Below, in pieces: positions 8,741-19,053 of a stretch of DNA of 64,000 nucleotides. The translations under genes and the position numbers were made by a program. The number at the start of each line of letters is the position of its first letter. The first letter of the stretch is position 1. This DNA is from Agromyces protaetiae. Its GTDB lineage: Bacteria; Actinomycetota; Actinomycetes; Actinomycetales; Microbacteriaceae. Below the pieces are notes generated by a model that was given only the letters and a program-made list of their open reading frames with translations, was not told the origin of the DNA and searched no databases. Location: NCBI RefSeq assembly GCF_030866785.1, contig NZ_CP133018.1:2170001-2234000 (forward strand). Reading direction: 5' to 3'.

Positions 8741-10819
8741 TCAGGCGTCGATGCGGTCGCGGCTGAGCCCGCTCGCGCTGTCGACGATGAACTCCTTGCG
8801 CGGCGCGACCTCGTTGCCCATGAGCAGTTCGAAGATGCGGCCGGCCTGCTCGGCGTCGGCCACGCCGACCCGGCGCAGGGTGCGGTGCTGGCGGTCCATG
8901 GTGGTCTCGGCGAGCTGATCGGCGTCCATCTCGCCGAGGCCCTTGTACCGCTGGATCGGGTCCTGGTACTTCTTGCCCCGACGCTTCACATCGGCAAGCA
9001 CAGCCTGCAACTCGGCCTCGGAGTAGGTGTAGATCGTGTCGTTCGGCTTGGAGCCGGGGTTCTGCACGACGACGCGGTGCAGCGGCGGCACCGCCGCGAA
9101 CACGCGGCCCTCCTCGATCATGGGCCGCATGTAGCGGAAGAACAGCGTCAGCAGCAGCGTGCGGATGTGCGCGCCATCGACGTCCGCGTCGCTCATGATG
9201 ATGACCTTGCCGTACCGTGCCTGAGCGAGGTCGAACGTTCGGCCCGACCCGGCACCGATCGTCTGGATGATCGCGGCGCATTCGGCATTGCCGAGCATGT
9301 CGGAGACCGACGCCTTCTGCACGTTGAGGATCTTGCCGCGGATGGGCAGCAGCGCCTGATGCTCGCTGTCTCGCGCCAGCTTGGCGGTGCCGAGGGCTGA
9401 GTCGCCCTCGACGATGAAGAGCTCGCTGTGCGCCACGTCGGTGGAGCGGCAATCGGCGAGCTTCGCCGGCAGCGACGACGACTCCAGCGCATTCTTGCGG
9501 CGCTGCGTCTCTTTGTGGGTGCGCGCGGAGATGCGCGCCTTCATCTCGGAGACGACCTTCTCGAGCAGGAGGGCGGTCTGCGCCTTGTCTTCGCGTTTGG
9601 TCGACGCGAACCGCTCGCCGAGCGTCTTCGCCACGACCGACGACACGATCGACCGCACGGCGGGCGTGCCGAGCACCTCTTTGGTCTGCCCTTCGAACTG
9701 CGGCTCGGCGAGACGAACGGTGAGGACCGCCGTCATGCCGGCCAACACGTCGTCTTTGTCGAGCTTGTCGTTGCCGACTTTCAGCCGGCGCGCGTTCTGC
9801 TCGACCTGCGCGCGGAGGAACTTGAGCAGCCCCTGCTCGAACCCGGCCTGGTGCGTGCCGCCCTTCGGTGTCGCGATGATGTTCACGAAGCTTCGCATGA
9901 CGGTCTCGTACCCGGTGCCCCAGCGGAGCGCGATGTCGACGTGGACCTGTCGCTCGACCTCGGTCGGGATCATCGCCCCGGCAGCGCTCAGCACCGGCAC
10001 CGTCTCGGTGAACCGGCCGTCGCCCGAGAGCCGCCAGGTACCCGTGATGGGCCCGTCGGTCGCGAGGTGGTCGACGAACTCGGAGATGCCGCCGTCGAAC
10101 TGGAAGCGGTGCTCTTCACGCTCCTCGCCGCGCTCGTCGATCACCGTGATCGCGAGACCGGGAACGAGGAACGCCGTCTGCCGCGCCCGAGCGAGCAGCT
10201 CGTCGACCTGGAACTGCGCACCCTTCGTGAAGATCTGCGGGTCGGCCCAGTACCGCACTCGCGTGCCGGTGACCGCCTTCGCCACCTTGCCGGCGACACG
10301 CAGCTCGCTCGCCTCTTCGAACGCGCTGAACGCCGACGACGGGCTCGGCGCGCCGTCGTCGGCGAATCGACCGGGCTCGCCGCGGTGGAACGACATCGCC
10401 CAGACCTTGCCGCCGCGGTCGACCTCGACGTCGAGTCGCTCGGACAGCGCGTTCACGACCGATGCGCCGACACCGTGCAGGCCGCCGGAGGCGGAGTACG
10501 AGCCCGAGCCGAACTTGCCACCGGCGTGCAACTTCGTGAAGACGACCTCGACGCCGGTGAGCCCGGTCTTCGGCTCGACGTCGACCGGGATGCCGCGCGC
10601 GTGGTCGCGCACCTCGACGCTGCCGTCGGCGTGCAGGATCACCTCGATCGACGTGCCGTGCCCGGCCAGCGCCTCGTCGACGGCGTTGTCGATGATCTCC
10701 CAGAGGCAGTGCATGAGGCCCCGCGAGTCGGTCGAGCCGATGTACATGCCGGGGCGCTTGCGCACCGCCTCGAGGCCTTCGAGGACGGAGAGATGGCGGG
10801 CAGAATAATCGGAGCTCAC
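8741..10819 (-). CDS. parE: Topoisomerase IV-like subunit B (ATPase)
   Basis: ATP-hydrolysing subunit that pairs with the 4456-6930 product (692 aa). The GHKL ATPase domain shows IIDNAVDEALAGHG near residue 45 and GGLHGVGASVVNAL near residue 110. A transducer domain follows. The TOPRIM domain carries IVEGDSALGTAKLARD and SDADVDGAHIRTLLL, the acidic Mg-binding triad, and the C terminus is the usual YKGLGEMDADQLAETTMD region. GTG 10819 is the likely start, with TAGACT ending 8 bases upstream, leaving almost no leader. It is divergent from the DUF7455 gene, a neighbour often seen beside this topoisomerase. Confidence 0.92.
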   Translation of the reverse strand: MSSDYSARHLSVLEGLEAVRKRPGMYIGSTDSRGLMHCLWEIIDNAVDEALAGHGTSIEVILHADGSVEVRDHARGIPVDVEPKTGLTGVEVVFTKLHAGGKFGSGSYSASGGLHGVGASVVNALSERLDVEVDRGGKVWAMSFHRGEPGRFADDGAPSPSSAFSAFEEASELRVAGKVAKAVTGTRVRYWADPQIFTKGAQFQVDELLARARQTAFLVPGLAITVIDERGEEREEHRFQFDGGISEFVDHLATDGPITGTWRLSGDGRFTETVPVLSAAGAMIPTEVERQVHVDIALRWGTGYETVMRSFVNIIATPKGGTHQAGFEQGLLKFLRAQVEQNARRLKVGNDKLDKDDVLAGMTAVLTVRLAEPQFEGQTKEVLGTPAVRSIVSSVVAKTLGERFASTKREDKAQTALLLEKVVSEMKARISARTHKETQRRKNALESSSLPAKLADCRSTDVAHSELFIVEGDSALGTAKLARDSEHQALLPIRGKILNVQKASVSDMLGNAECAAIIQTIGAGSGRTFDLAQARYGKVIIMSDADVDGAHIRTLLLTLFFRYMRPMIEEGRVFAAVPPLHRVVVQNPGSKPNDTIYTYSEAELQAVLADVKRRGKKYQDPIQRYKGLGEMDADQLAETTMDRQHRTLRRVGVADAEQAGRIFELLMGNEVAPRKEFIVDSASGLSRDRIDA

Positions 10820-10965
10820 GGCGGTTGAGTCTACTTCCCGTCACCCACATCGCCGGTCAGCCACTACGCGCTGAGCGAAATGCCCGTCAAGCGGCCCGAC
10901 CACTCAGCCTCCACGTGTTTTCATGGATGCACGAACACACGCGAACGTGAGTTGGAGGAGGAGCC

Positions 10966-11199
10966 ATGACGCAGTACACCGAGACGACCGGTGCGGTCGA
11001 AGCCGAGGCCCCGTACGAGCTCACGGCGCTCGACCGGTGCGACGCCTGCGGCGCGCAGGCGTACATCAAGGTCGAGATGCAGAACGGCGAGCTGCTGTTC
11101 TGCGCACACCACGGTCGCAAGCACCAGGAGAAGCTCTCCGAGGTCGCCCAGAGCTGGCACGACGAGAGCTCGCGCCTTCTGGTCGACTCGCGCGACTGA
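10966..11199 (+). CDS. DUF7455 small zinc-ribbon-like protein
   Basis: 77-aa conserved actinobacterial protein of unknown function. It has a CDACGAQAY knuckle and a later LLFCAHHGRKH segment, giving two cysteines plus Cys-x-His-His as likely zinc ligands. The ATG at 10966 is preceded by a strong GGAGGAGG ribosome-binding site, and a clear terminator follows at 11218. It is divergent from the topo IV B gene. The strong RBS and the compact promoter-gene-terminator unit suggest abundant expression. Confidence 0.88.
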   Translation: MTQYTETTGAVEAEAPYELTALDRCDACGAQAYIKVEMQNGELLFCAHHGRKHQEKLSEVAQSWHDESSRLLVDSRD

Positions 11200-11217
11200 C
11201 CCGCGACCTCTTTCGTC

Positions 11218-11247
11218 ACGAACGCCCCGCTCACGCGGGGCGTTCGT
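11218..11247. terminator. Terminator between DUF7455 gene and gatD (possibly bidirectional)
   Basis: A perfect 13-bp stem (11218-11230 with 11235-11247) has a 4-base loop TCAC. It begins 18 bases past the DUF7455 stop. The gatD gene on the opposite strand ends further downstream, so the same hairpin could stop both transcripts. Confidence 0.85.
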
Positions 11248-11298
11248 CGTCTGCCTCGGTTCATCGTCGACAGGTTGGTCGTCGGCGTCGGTTCCTCG

Positions 11299-11400
11299 CC
11301 GGCAACCGTGCGTCGCCGGCAACCGTGCGTCGCCGGCAACCGTGCGTCGCCGGCAACCGTGCGTCGCCGGCAACCGTGCGTCGCCGGCGACGATTCGCCG
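11299..11400. repeat. 17-bp minisatellite, five perfect copies plus one degenerate
   Basis: The unit CCGGCAACCGTGCGTCG occurs five times head to tail without a mismatch (11299-11383), and a degenerate sixth copy occupies 11384-11400. The 17-base period does not preserve a reading frame, and the block lies between the DUF7455 terminator and the gatD stop, so it is non-coding. There are no spacers, so it is not a CRISPR array. Confidence 0.92.
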
Positions 11401-11406
11401 CCGGCG

Positions 11407-12159
11407 TCAGGCGGGCAGCGCCACCCCTGCGGCCCGGAGCTGTGCGCGTCGCGCCTCCTCGGCGTACCCGTCGACGACCGCGGTGCGCTCCCCCGGCTCG
11501 TAGCCGACGCCGGCACGGCTCGCCATCTCGGCCGCGATCGCGTCGGCCATCGCCGGGTTCTTCGCGAGGACCGGGCCGTGCAGGTGCGTGCCGAGCACCC
11601 AGCCCATCACGACGCCCTCCTGACCGGCGTCGCGGCCGTTGCCGACGCCTGCGACGATCCGCCCGAGCGGCGACGCCTCGGCCTGCACGTATTCGCGTGC
11701 GTGGTTCTCGAATCCGACCAGGTGCCCGAAGCGCGGCGATCGTACGACGAGATCGCCCGTCGCCCGGCCGGCACTCCGCGGCACCGCACGCCCCGGCAGC
11801 ACCCCGAGCCCTTCGACGGTGCGCCCGTCGGCGAATTCGACGCCCCAGCTCAGCAGCTCCCAGCCGGTGCCGACCGACAGGATCGGCACACCCTCGGTGC
11901 CCCACCGGCGCAGCTCGTCGTGCATCGTCAGCAGGCGTTCGCGCGCGGGCTCGAGGGTGGAGTCGTTGCCGGAGCCGACGATCACGGCGTCGACCTCGTC
12001 GGGCAGCCCGCTGCCGTCTTCGACGGCGACGACCCGCGCGTCGTGTCCCGCCCAGTGCAGCCGCCGGGCGAGCACTGCGGCGTTCTGCGCGTCGCCGTTC
12101 GTGTCGAGCAGCGACGGCACGAGCGTGACGATCGTGAAGCCCGGTGCACTCTGGGTCAT
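11407..12159 (-). CDS. gatD: GatD-family class I amidotransferase-like protein lacking the catalytic cysteine
   Basis: Homolog of GatD (250 aa), which in the MurT-GatD complex normally releases ammonia from glutamine so that MurT can amidate the D-Glu alpha-carboxyl of lipid II. The fold and length fit: oxyanion region VIVGSGND near residue 60 and GTHLHGPVLAKNP near residues 190-202, keeping the His equivalent. The nucleophile elbow, usually CGGYQ, reads SVGTGWELL, with Gly97 at the cysteine position, and the protein has no cysteine anywhere. Glutaminase activity is therefore not expected. It overlaps the murT stop by 4 bases (ATGA), which means translational coupling. It may be a structural or regulatory partner of a ligase with another amine donor. 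Confidence 0.85.
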   Translation of the reverse strand: MTQSAPGFTIVTLVPSLLDTNGDAQNAAVLARRLHWAGHDARVVAVEDGSGLPDEVDAVIVGSGNDSTLEPARERLLTMHDELRRWGTEGVPILSVGTGWELLSWGVEFADGRTVEGLGVLPGRAVPRSAGRATGDLVVRSPRFGHLVGFENHAREYVQAEASPLGRIVAGVGNGRDAGQEGVVMGWVLGTHLHGPVLAKNPAMADAIAAEMASRAGVGYEPGERTAVVDGYAEEARRAQLRAAGVALPA

Positions 12160-13415
12160 TGGTCGGCTCCCGTGAGTCCGAGATGTGCGCGGGTGCGTCG
12201 CATGGCATCGGCCGTGAACACGATCGTCTTCACGCCGCGCTGCGGCGCGGGCGTCGCGAGGAAGTCGTCGACCGCTCGGGCGAGGTCGGGTTCGACGCGA
12301 TCAACCTCGACGCCGTCGTAGGTGAGCATGAGCGCGGCCTCATGGGCCTTGGACCCGCTCACGATCGAGACCCGGCCGAGGGCCGAGGCATCCGTCGGCC
12401 AGAAATAGGACGGATCGCGCACGTCCGAGCCGATCGCGAACAGGATCTGCTCGGTGCCGGGCTCGATGCCGTCGACGTTCAGCTGATAGCTCGCCGGGTT
12501 CTGCACGAGCACGAACTCGACCTCGTGCCCGCGCACGGTGACCCGCTCACCGCGACCGAACACGGCGGGGATCGAGCTCAGCGCGGTCGCGGCGAGTTCG
12601 GCGTCGAAACGGGCGCCGAGTGCGGCTCGGGCGGTCGAGTAGGCCGCTGCGGCGTCGACCGCGTAATGCGTGCCACGGGCGGGCAGCTCCACGGCGACGG
12701 ATGTCCCGCCGTCGGCGAGCTCCGCACGACGGCCATCGACGTGCTCGACCACCACGCCCGCACCGGGCGCCAAGCGCGATCCGGCGGTCTCGGCGTAGCC
12801 GAGACCCCGCGACGAGGCATCCAGCACGCCGTGCGCAACGCCGTAGCGATGCACCGCGACGCCGGGCGCGAGGCGCGTGGCCAGTCGTTCGAGCGCGGCG
12901 TCGTCGGCGTTGATGACGACCGCTTCCCGGGCGCGCGACGCGATCGTGCCGAGCATCGTGACGACCATCTCGGAGTCGTGGAATCGGTCGATCTGATCGA
13001 CCATGACGTTCGTGAGGGAGACGATGCGCGCGTCGACGCCGCGCATGACGACCGCGCCGTGCCCCTCGTCCATCTCGAGCACCGCGACGTCGCCGGGCAC
13101 GCGGCCACGCCAGTCGGCCCGCTCGAGCAGCGCGGATGTGAGCCCCTGGCTGATGTTCGCCGTCGACGGGTTCGTGAAGACGTCGACGCCGTGTGCGCGC
13201 AGGATCGCGACCAGCATCTTCGTCGTCGTCGACTTGCCACTCGACCCGGACACGACGACGAGACCCTGCGGGAACCCCGACAGGGTGCGGGTCAGATACC
13301 GCGGAGCGATCCTGTTGACGACGAGCCCCGGCACGGCAGATCCCCCGCCCGGCTTGCGCAGCCGGGCGAGGAACCTGACGAACCGGCCGACGAGGATCGC
13401 CGGCGCGTATCGCAC
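12156..13415 (-). CDS. murT: MurT-like Mur ligase without the zinc ribbon
   Basis: Mur-ligase-fold ATPase (419 aa) expected to activate the D-Glu alpha-carboxyl of lipid II. The N-terminal region is basic and hydrophobic. The P-loop is GSSGKSTTTK near residues 53-62; DVAVLEMDEGHG and SLTNVMVDQIDRF follow, as in Mur ligases. The C-terminal DUF1727 part contains FVLVQNPASYQLN and SDVRDPSYFWPTD, which keeps an Asp and aromatic residues resembling the family's catalytic motif but is divergent. Canonical MurT has a four-cysteine zinc ribbon in the central domain; here the protein contains no cysteine at all. The GTG start lies 7 bases after the sigA stop; the gene is coupled to gatD downstream. 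Confidence 0.85.
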   Translation of the reverse strand: MRYAPAILVGRFVRFLARLRKPGGGSAVPGLVVNRIAPRYLTRTLSGFPQGLVVVSGSSGKSTTTKMLVAILRAHGVDVFTNPSTANISQGLTSALLERADWRGRVPGDVAVLEMDEGHGAVVMRGVDARIVSLTNVMVDQIDRFHDSEMVVTMLGTIASRAREAVVINADDAALERLATRLAPGVAVHRYGVAHGVLDASSRGLGYAETAGSRLAPGAGVVVEHVDGRRAELADGGTSVAVELPARGTHYAVDAAAAYSTARAALGARFDAELAATALSSIPAVFGRGERVTVRGHEVEFVLVQNPASYQLNVDGIEPGTEQILFAIGSDVRDPSYFWPTDASALGRVSIVSGSKAHEAALMLTYDGVEVDRVEPDLARAVDDFLATPAPQRGVKTIVFTADAMRRTRAHLGLTGADQ

Positions 13416-13422
13416 TGGCGGC

Positions 13423-14751
<1,329 letters not shown>

Positions 14752-14912
14752 GTTCGACCTCTCTTCACCTTCGCGCGGTCGCCTGCGCCCGGGCGTCGGA
14801 CGCGTGAGCTCGGACCCGGTGTGTTCGGACACTATGAGGACCCATGTCAAGTCCACCGGTATACATCGCGATCGGGGATCGCGCGGCACGGACGAGAACG
14901 GGTCCTCAGTTA

Positions 14913-14921
14913 ATTATACCA
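14913..14921 (-). promoter_or_regulatory. Extended -10 promoter element upstream of sigA
   Basis: On the minus strand the bases read TGGTATAAT: a perfect TATAAT hexamer (14918-14913) preceded by the TGn extension. It sits in a short A/T-rich island in otherwise very GC-rich DNA. A start near 14906 would give a leader of roughly 155 bases. No good -35 is visible, as expected for extended -10 promoters. A TTGACA on the same strand (forward TGTCAA near 14854) has no matching -10. Confidence 0.7.
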
Positions 14922-15021
14922 GCGCACGCCACCTCGAACGTGCCGGCCCGGCGTCACGCGGCTCACGAACTCGCGCTCTTCTCCCCACAACGCCCGCGCA
15001 CGCCCGCGAATTCCCGCGCGC

Positions 15022-15948
15022 TCAGCCACCCAGGGGCGTGTCGTCGTCGCGCCCCCGACGGAAGGCGAGGAATTTCTCCAGCTCTGCCGCGATCTCGTCA
15101 GCCGACGGCAGTTCGCCGTCTTCGTCGGTGAGCGGGGAGCGCAGCACGGTGTCCTCCATGTAGGAGTCGTGCCGCTCTTCGAGCGTGCCCACGAGCTTGG
15201 CGAGCTCGGCGTTCGCGGCGACCTGCTCGTCGATGCGAGCCCGGAACTCGCGGCCCTGTTCGCGAAGCGCGTCGGTCGGGAAGATCCGCCCGGTCGCCGA
15301 GCTGATCGCCTCGAGCGCGCTGATCGCGACGGTCGGATACTCGGTGTCGGCGAGGTAGTGCGGGACGAGCAGCACGAACCCGGTCACCGGCCGCTCGAGC
15401 GCGTGCAGCTGATACTCGACGAGGTGCAGCGCGTTCGCGGGCGCTTCGGTGGTGGGGCGCCAGACCGACATGGCCTCGGTGAGCTCCGGGCGGTTGCCGC
15501 TGACCGTGAGCGAGATCGGCCGGGTGTGCGGCACGGGCATCGGGATCGCATTGATCCAGGTCACCGTCGACACGCCGAGATCTTCGATGAGTCCGAGGAC
15601 CGCGGCCCCGAACCGGTTCCACTGGAAGTCGGGTTCGTAGCCGGTGAGGAGCAGGAACTGCTGCCCGATCTCGTCGCGTGCGAGCCGCAGCTGGAGCTTC
15701 GGCGGCCGGTAGTCGCCCAGGTGGTCGCCCTCGAAGAGGATGATCGGGCGGCGGGCGCGGTAGTCGAGCAGCTCGTCGGCGTCGAACATCGCGACGAGGG
15801 TGGAATCGAGGGTCGAGAGCAGGTACTCCGTGGTCTGCGCGACCGCCGCGCCGGCATCGGCGAAGCCCGTGAGCCCGGCGACGAGCGGGAGCCCCTCGGG
15901 CACCCGGACATCCGGGTTCAACTCGTAGAGGGAACGGGGATCGCGCAT
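15022..15948 (-). CDS. PAC2 family protein
   Basis: 308-aa member of the PAC2 (proteasome assembly chaperone 2-like) family, widespread in actinobacteria and of unknown biochemical role. Characteristic segments are GLTGFADAGAAVAQTTEYLL near residue 25, RRPIILFEGDHLGDY near residue 70 and LLLTGYEPDFQWNRF near residue 98, followed by a helical, acidic C terminus. ATG 15948 is supported by TACGCT ending exactly 6 bases upstream (leaderless geometry) and by the start of homology. It is divergent from pepA, with back-to-back promoters in about 85 bases. Confidence 0.88.
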   Translation of the reverse strand: MRDPRSLYELNPDVRVPEGLPLVAGLTGFADAGAAVAQTTEYLLSTLDSTLVAMFDADELLDYRARRPIILFEGDHLGDYRPPKLQLRLARDEIGQQFLLLTGYEPDFQWNRFGAAVLGLIEDLGVSTVTWINAIPMPVPHTRPISLTVSGNRPELTEAMSVWRPTTEAPANALHLVEYQLHALERPVTGFVLLVPHYLADTEYPTVAISALEAISSATGRIFPTDALREQGREFRARIDEQVAANAELAKLVGTLEERHDSYMEDTVLRSPLTDEDGELPSADEIAAELEKFLAFRRGRDDDTPLGG

Positions 15949-16023
15949 GCTTCCAGCGTACTGAGGCGGCGAAGCAGGGTCGGCCGGATGCCACGGCGGG
16001 AGGGTGTGCCGAGAGCGAACACG

Positions 16024-16029
16024 TAGCAT
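16024..16029 (+). promoter_or_regulatory. -10 hexamer of a leaderless pepA transcript
   Basis: TAGCAT ends 6 bases before the pepA ATG, which would place the transcription start on the A of the start codon. No Shine-Dalgarno sequence is present upstream of the gene. Confidence 0.6.
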
Positions 16030-16035
16030 CGGTGC

Positions 16036-17523
16036 ATGCCCATCCCTTCGCTCGAGCTCAGCGCCTCCCCGGTCTCCGACAGTCCCGCCGACGTGCTGGT
16101 GGTGTTCGCCACCACCGGCGACGACGGGCCGCAGCTGGTCGCGCCGTCCGAGTTCGAGTGGGTCACGGCCGAGCTGCGCGCCCTGGGCGCCTCCGGTGCC
16201 GCGGAAGAGGTGACCCGGCTCGCGGGCCGCGGAGACCTGGCCGGCCGCGAGCGCGGCGCGCGCATCGTGGCGGTCGCGGGCGTCGGAGAGCGGGCGGATG
16301 CCTCGGGCGTCCGTCTCGCCGCGGGGGCCGCACTGCGCGCGCTCAACGACGTCGGGCATGTGGCCATCGCCGCGTCGGAGCTGCCCGCCGAGGCCGTCGC
16401 GGCGGCGCTCGAGGGTGCCGCGCTCGGCGCGTACCGCTACAACGAATACCGTTCAGAGCCCAAGCGCGGCGCGGAGCGACTCACGGCGCACACCGCGCTC
16501 TCGGCCGAGGCGATCGGCGTCGACCGGGTGTCGATCGTGACCGAAGCCGTGGCTCGCACGCGGGACCTCGTGAACGCCTCACCGGCCGAGCTCTTCCCCG
16601 AGGCGTTCGCCTCGATCGCGACGCGGCTCGCTGACGACGCGGGGCTGCAGACCCGGGTGTGGGACGACGCCGAGCTCCGCGCCGATGGCTTCGGCGGCCT
16701 CGTCGGCGTCGGTCAGGGGTCGGCCCGAGGGCCACGGCTCGTGCGCATCGAGTACGCACCCGAGGCCGCCGAGTTCACGCTCGCGCTCGTCGGCAAGGGG
16801 ATCACGTTCGACTCGGGCGGGCTCTCGCTGAAGCCCGGCGCATCGATGGTGGGCATGAAGGGCGACATGGCCGGCGCGGCCGCGGTGCTCGAGGCGATCG
16901 TGGCGCTCGCGCGCCTCGAGGTGCCCGTTCGGGTCGTCGGCTGGTTGTGCCTCGCCGAGAACCTGCCCTCCGGCACCGCGCTCCGGCCGAACGACGTGCT
17001 GCGCATCCACGGCGGGAAGACCGTGGAGGTGCTGAACACCGATGCCGAGGGCCGGCTCGTCATGGCCGACGCACTCGACGCCGCGAGCGCCGAACAGCCC
17101 GACGCGATCATCGACGTGGCGACGCTGACCGGGGCGCAGGTCGTCGCCCTCGGCCACCGCATCAGCGGGTTGATGGGCGACGACGGGCTCGTCGAACAGG
17201 TCAGGTCGGCCGCAGACGCGGTCGACGAAGCGGTCTGGCCGATGCCGCTGCCCGACCACCTGCGGCCGCTGCTGAAGTCGGAGGTCGCCGACCTCGTGAA
17301 CACGAAGCTCGGCACCGTCGTGCCCGGCATGCTGCTCGCCGGCGTCTTCCTCCGCGAGTTCGTCGGACGCGTCGACGGGGGTGCGCGAATCCCGTGGGCG
17401 CACCTCGACATCGCGGGTCCCGCCGATCACACGGGCGGTGGCTGGGGCTTCACCGGGCCGGGTGCGACGGGCGTGGCGGTCCGGACGCTCGTGCGCCTGG
17501 GCGAGGACCTCGCAGCCAGGTAG
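16036..17523 (+). CDS. pepA: Leucyl aminopeptidase (M17)
   Basis: Cytosolic two-metal aminopeptidase that removes N-terminal residues from peptides (495 aa). The N-terminal macro-like domain is variable. The C-terminal catalytic domain has GKGITFDSGGLSLKP (metal-binding Lys and Asp) near residue 255, MKGDMAGAAAV, and the M17 signature NTDAEGRLVMADAL near residue 335. The length is normal for the family. PepA homologs in some bacteria also bind DNA or assist Xer recombination; nothing here shows that. The ATG has no SD and fits leaderless expression. Confidence 0.95.
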   Translation: MPIPSLELSASPVSDSPADVLVVFATTGDDGPQLVAPSEFEWVTAELRALGASGAAEEVTRLAGRGDLAGRERGARIVAVAGVGERADASGVRLAAGAALRALNDVGHVAIAASELPAEAVAAALEGAALGAYRYNEYRSEPKRGAERLTAHTALSAEAIGVDRVSIVTEAVARTRDLVNASPAELFPEAFASIATRLADDAGLQTRVWDDAELRADGFGGLVGVGQGSARGPRLVRIEYAPEAAEFTLALVGKGITFDSGGLSLKPGASMVGMKGDMAGAAAVLEAIVALARLEVPVRVVGWLCLAENLPSGTALRPNDVLRIHGGKTVEVLNTDAEGRLVMADALDAASAEQPDAIIDVATLTGAQVVALGHRISGLMGDDGLVEQVRSAADAVDEAVWPMPLPDHLRPLLKSEVADLVNTKLGTVVPGMLLAGVFLREFVGRVDGGARIPWAHLDIAGPADHTGGGWGFTGPGATGVAVRTLVRLGEDLAAR

Positions 17524-17621
17524 TAAGGTCGTGTGGGGCGAAATCACGTCCCAGCAGCCCGCGCCCGAGCACGATTCGGGCGCGGTCCGTGCGGCAGGCC
17601 GATCGCAAGGGAGAAATCCGT

Positions 17622-18995
17622 TTGTCCGAGCAGAACTTTGACCTCGTCGTCCTCGGAGGCGGCAGCGGCGGATACGCGGCGGCGCTTCGCGCCGCGGAAC
17701 TCGGTTCCACCGTCGCGCTGATCGAGAAGGACAAGCTCGGAGGCACGTGCCTGCACCGCGGCTGCATCCCGACGAAGGCGTTGCTGCACGCCGCCGAGGT
17801 CGCCGACAATGCGCGCGAATCTGCGAAGTTCGGCGTCCAGGCGACCTTCGACGGCATCGACATGGCGGGCGTCGCGACCTACCGCTCCGACATCATCGCG
17901 AGCAAGTGGAAGGGCCTCCAGGGCCTCATCAAGGCCCGCAAGATCACGGTCGTCGAGGGCGAGGGCCGCCTCGTCGGCGGCACCACCGTGCAGGTCGGCG
18001 ACGACCGGTACACGGGCAAGGACCTCGTGCTGGCGACGGGTTCCTACTCACGCTCCCTTCCCGGCCTCGAGATCGGCGGCCGGGTCATCACGAGCGAGCA
18101 GGCGCTCGAGCTCGATGTCGTCCCCAATCGCGTCGCCGTGCTCGGCGGCGGCGTCATCGGCGTCGAGTTCGCGAGCGTCTGGAAGTCGTTCGGCGCCGAG
18201 GTGACGATCGTCGAGGCGCTCCCCCACCTCGTGCCGAACGAGGAGGAGTCGATCTCGAAGCAGCTCGAGCGCGCGTTCCGCAAGCGCGGCATCGAGTACA
18301 AGCTGGGCGTCCGCTTCCAGAGCGTGACCCAGAACGAGTCCGGCGTGGTCGTCACGTTGGAGAACGGCGACACCGTCGAGGCCGAGTACCTGCTCGTCGC
18401 GGTGGGCCGCGGCCCCGTGACCGCCAACCTCGGCTTCGAGGAAGCCGGTCTCACGATCGACCGCGGCTTCGTCATCACCGACGAGCGCCTGCGCACGAAC
18501 GTGCCGAACGTCTTCGCCGTCGGCGACATCGTGCCGGGTCTGCAGCTCGCCCACCGCGGGTTCCAGCAGGGCATCTTCGTCGCCGAGGAGATCGCCGGCC
18601 TCAACCCCATCGTGGTCGAAGACGTGAACATCCCGAAGGTCACCTACTGCGACCCCGAGGTCGCGTCGGTCGGCTACACCGAGGCACGCGCGGCCGAGAA
18701 GTTCGGCGCCGACCAGGTCTCGTCGTACGACTACAACCTCGCGGGCAACGGCAAGAGCCACATCCTCGAGACCAGCGGCTCGATCAAGGTCGTCCGCGTC
18801 AACGACGGCCCCGTCGTCGGCGTGCACATGATCGGTGCCCGCGTCGGCGAGCTCATCGGTGAGGCCCAGCTCGCCGTGAACTGGGAGGCGTACCCCGAAG
18901 ACGTCGCGCCGTTCATCCACGCCCACCCGACGCAGAACGAGGCGCTGGGCGAGGCATTCCTCAAGCTCGCGGGCAAGCCGCTCCACGCGCTCTGA
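17622..18995 (+). CDS. lpdA: Dihydrolipoyl dehydrogenase (E3)
   Basis: FAD-dependent E3 (457 aa) that reoxidises dihydrolipoamide on the E2 subunits of 2-oxoacid dehydrogenases and passes electrons to NAD+. Features in order: FAD dinucleotide fold [17 protein letters not shown]; the redox-active disulfide [13 protein letters not shown] near residues 40-52; the NAD fold [13 protein letters not shown] near residue 172; and the C-terminal catalytic HAHPTQNEA with the His-Glu pair. The start is TTG 17622, preceded by AAGGGAG at good spacing. It lies 58 bases upstream of the E2 gene on the same strand, so both can be expressed together. Confidence 0.96.
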   Translation: MSEQNFDLVVLGGGSGGYAAALRAAELGSTVALIEKDKLGGTCLHRGCIPTKALLHAAEVADNARESAKFGVQATFDGIDMAGVATYRSDIIASKWKGLQGLIKARKITVVEGEGRLVGGTTVQVGDDRYTGKDLVLATGSYSRSLPGLEIGGRVITSEQALELDVVPNRVAVLGGGVIGVEFASVWKSFGAEVTIVEALPHLVPNEEESISKQLERAFRKRGIEYKLGVRFQSVTQNESGVVVTLENGDTVEAEYLLVAVGRGPVTANLGFEEAGLTIDRGFVITDERLRTNVPNVFAVGDIVPGLQLAHRGFQQGIFVAEEIAGLNPIVVEDVNIPKVTYCDPEVASVGYTEARAAEKFGADQVSSYDYNLAGNGKSHILETSGSIKVVRVNDGPVVGVHMIGARVGELIGEAQLAVNWEAYPEDVAPFIHAHPTQNEALGEAFLKLAGKPLHAL

Positions 18996-19053
18996 GCGCC
19001 ACCACCACTGCAATAAGCTAGAAGGCGTCCCACGCTGTGAAGGAGACAAGCGC

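Noticed and set aside
11299..11400. Possible CRISPR array
   Set aside because: The 17-base units are directly joined with no unique spacers, and no cas genes are nearby.
11860..11890. Loss of the GatD Cys as a sequencing error
   Set aside because: The elbow SVGTGWELL differs at several codons and the frame is intact; MurT lost its cysteines as well, so one base error cannot explain it.
11261..12208. Long Arg-rich frames overlapping gatD and the minisatellite
   Set aside because: They are shadows of gatD in another frame plus repeat translation; the gatD frame has the homology.
14849..14860. TTGACA on the minus strand as the sigA -35 box
   Set aside because: No -10 sequence at 16-18 bases; the extended -10 at 14913-14921 is a better promoter.
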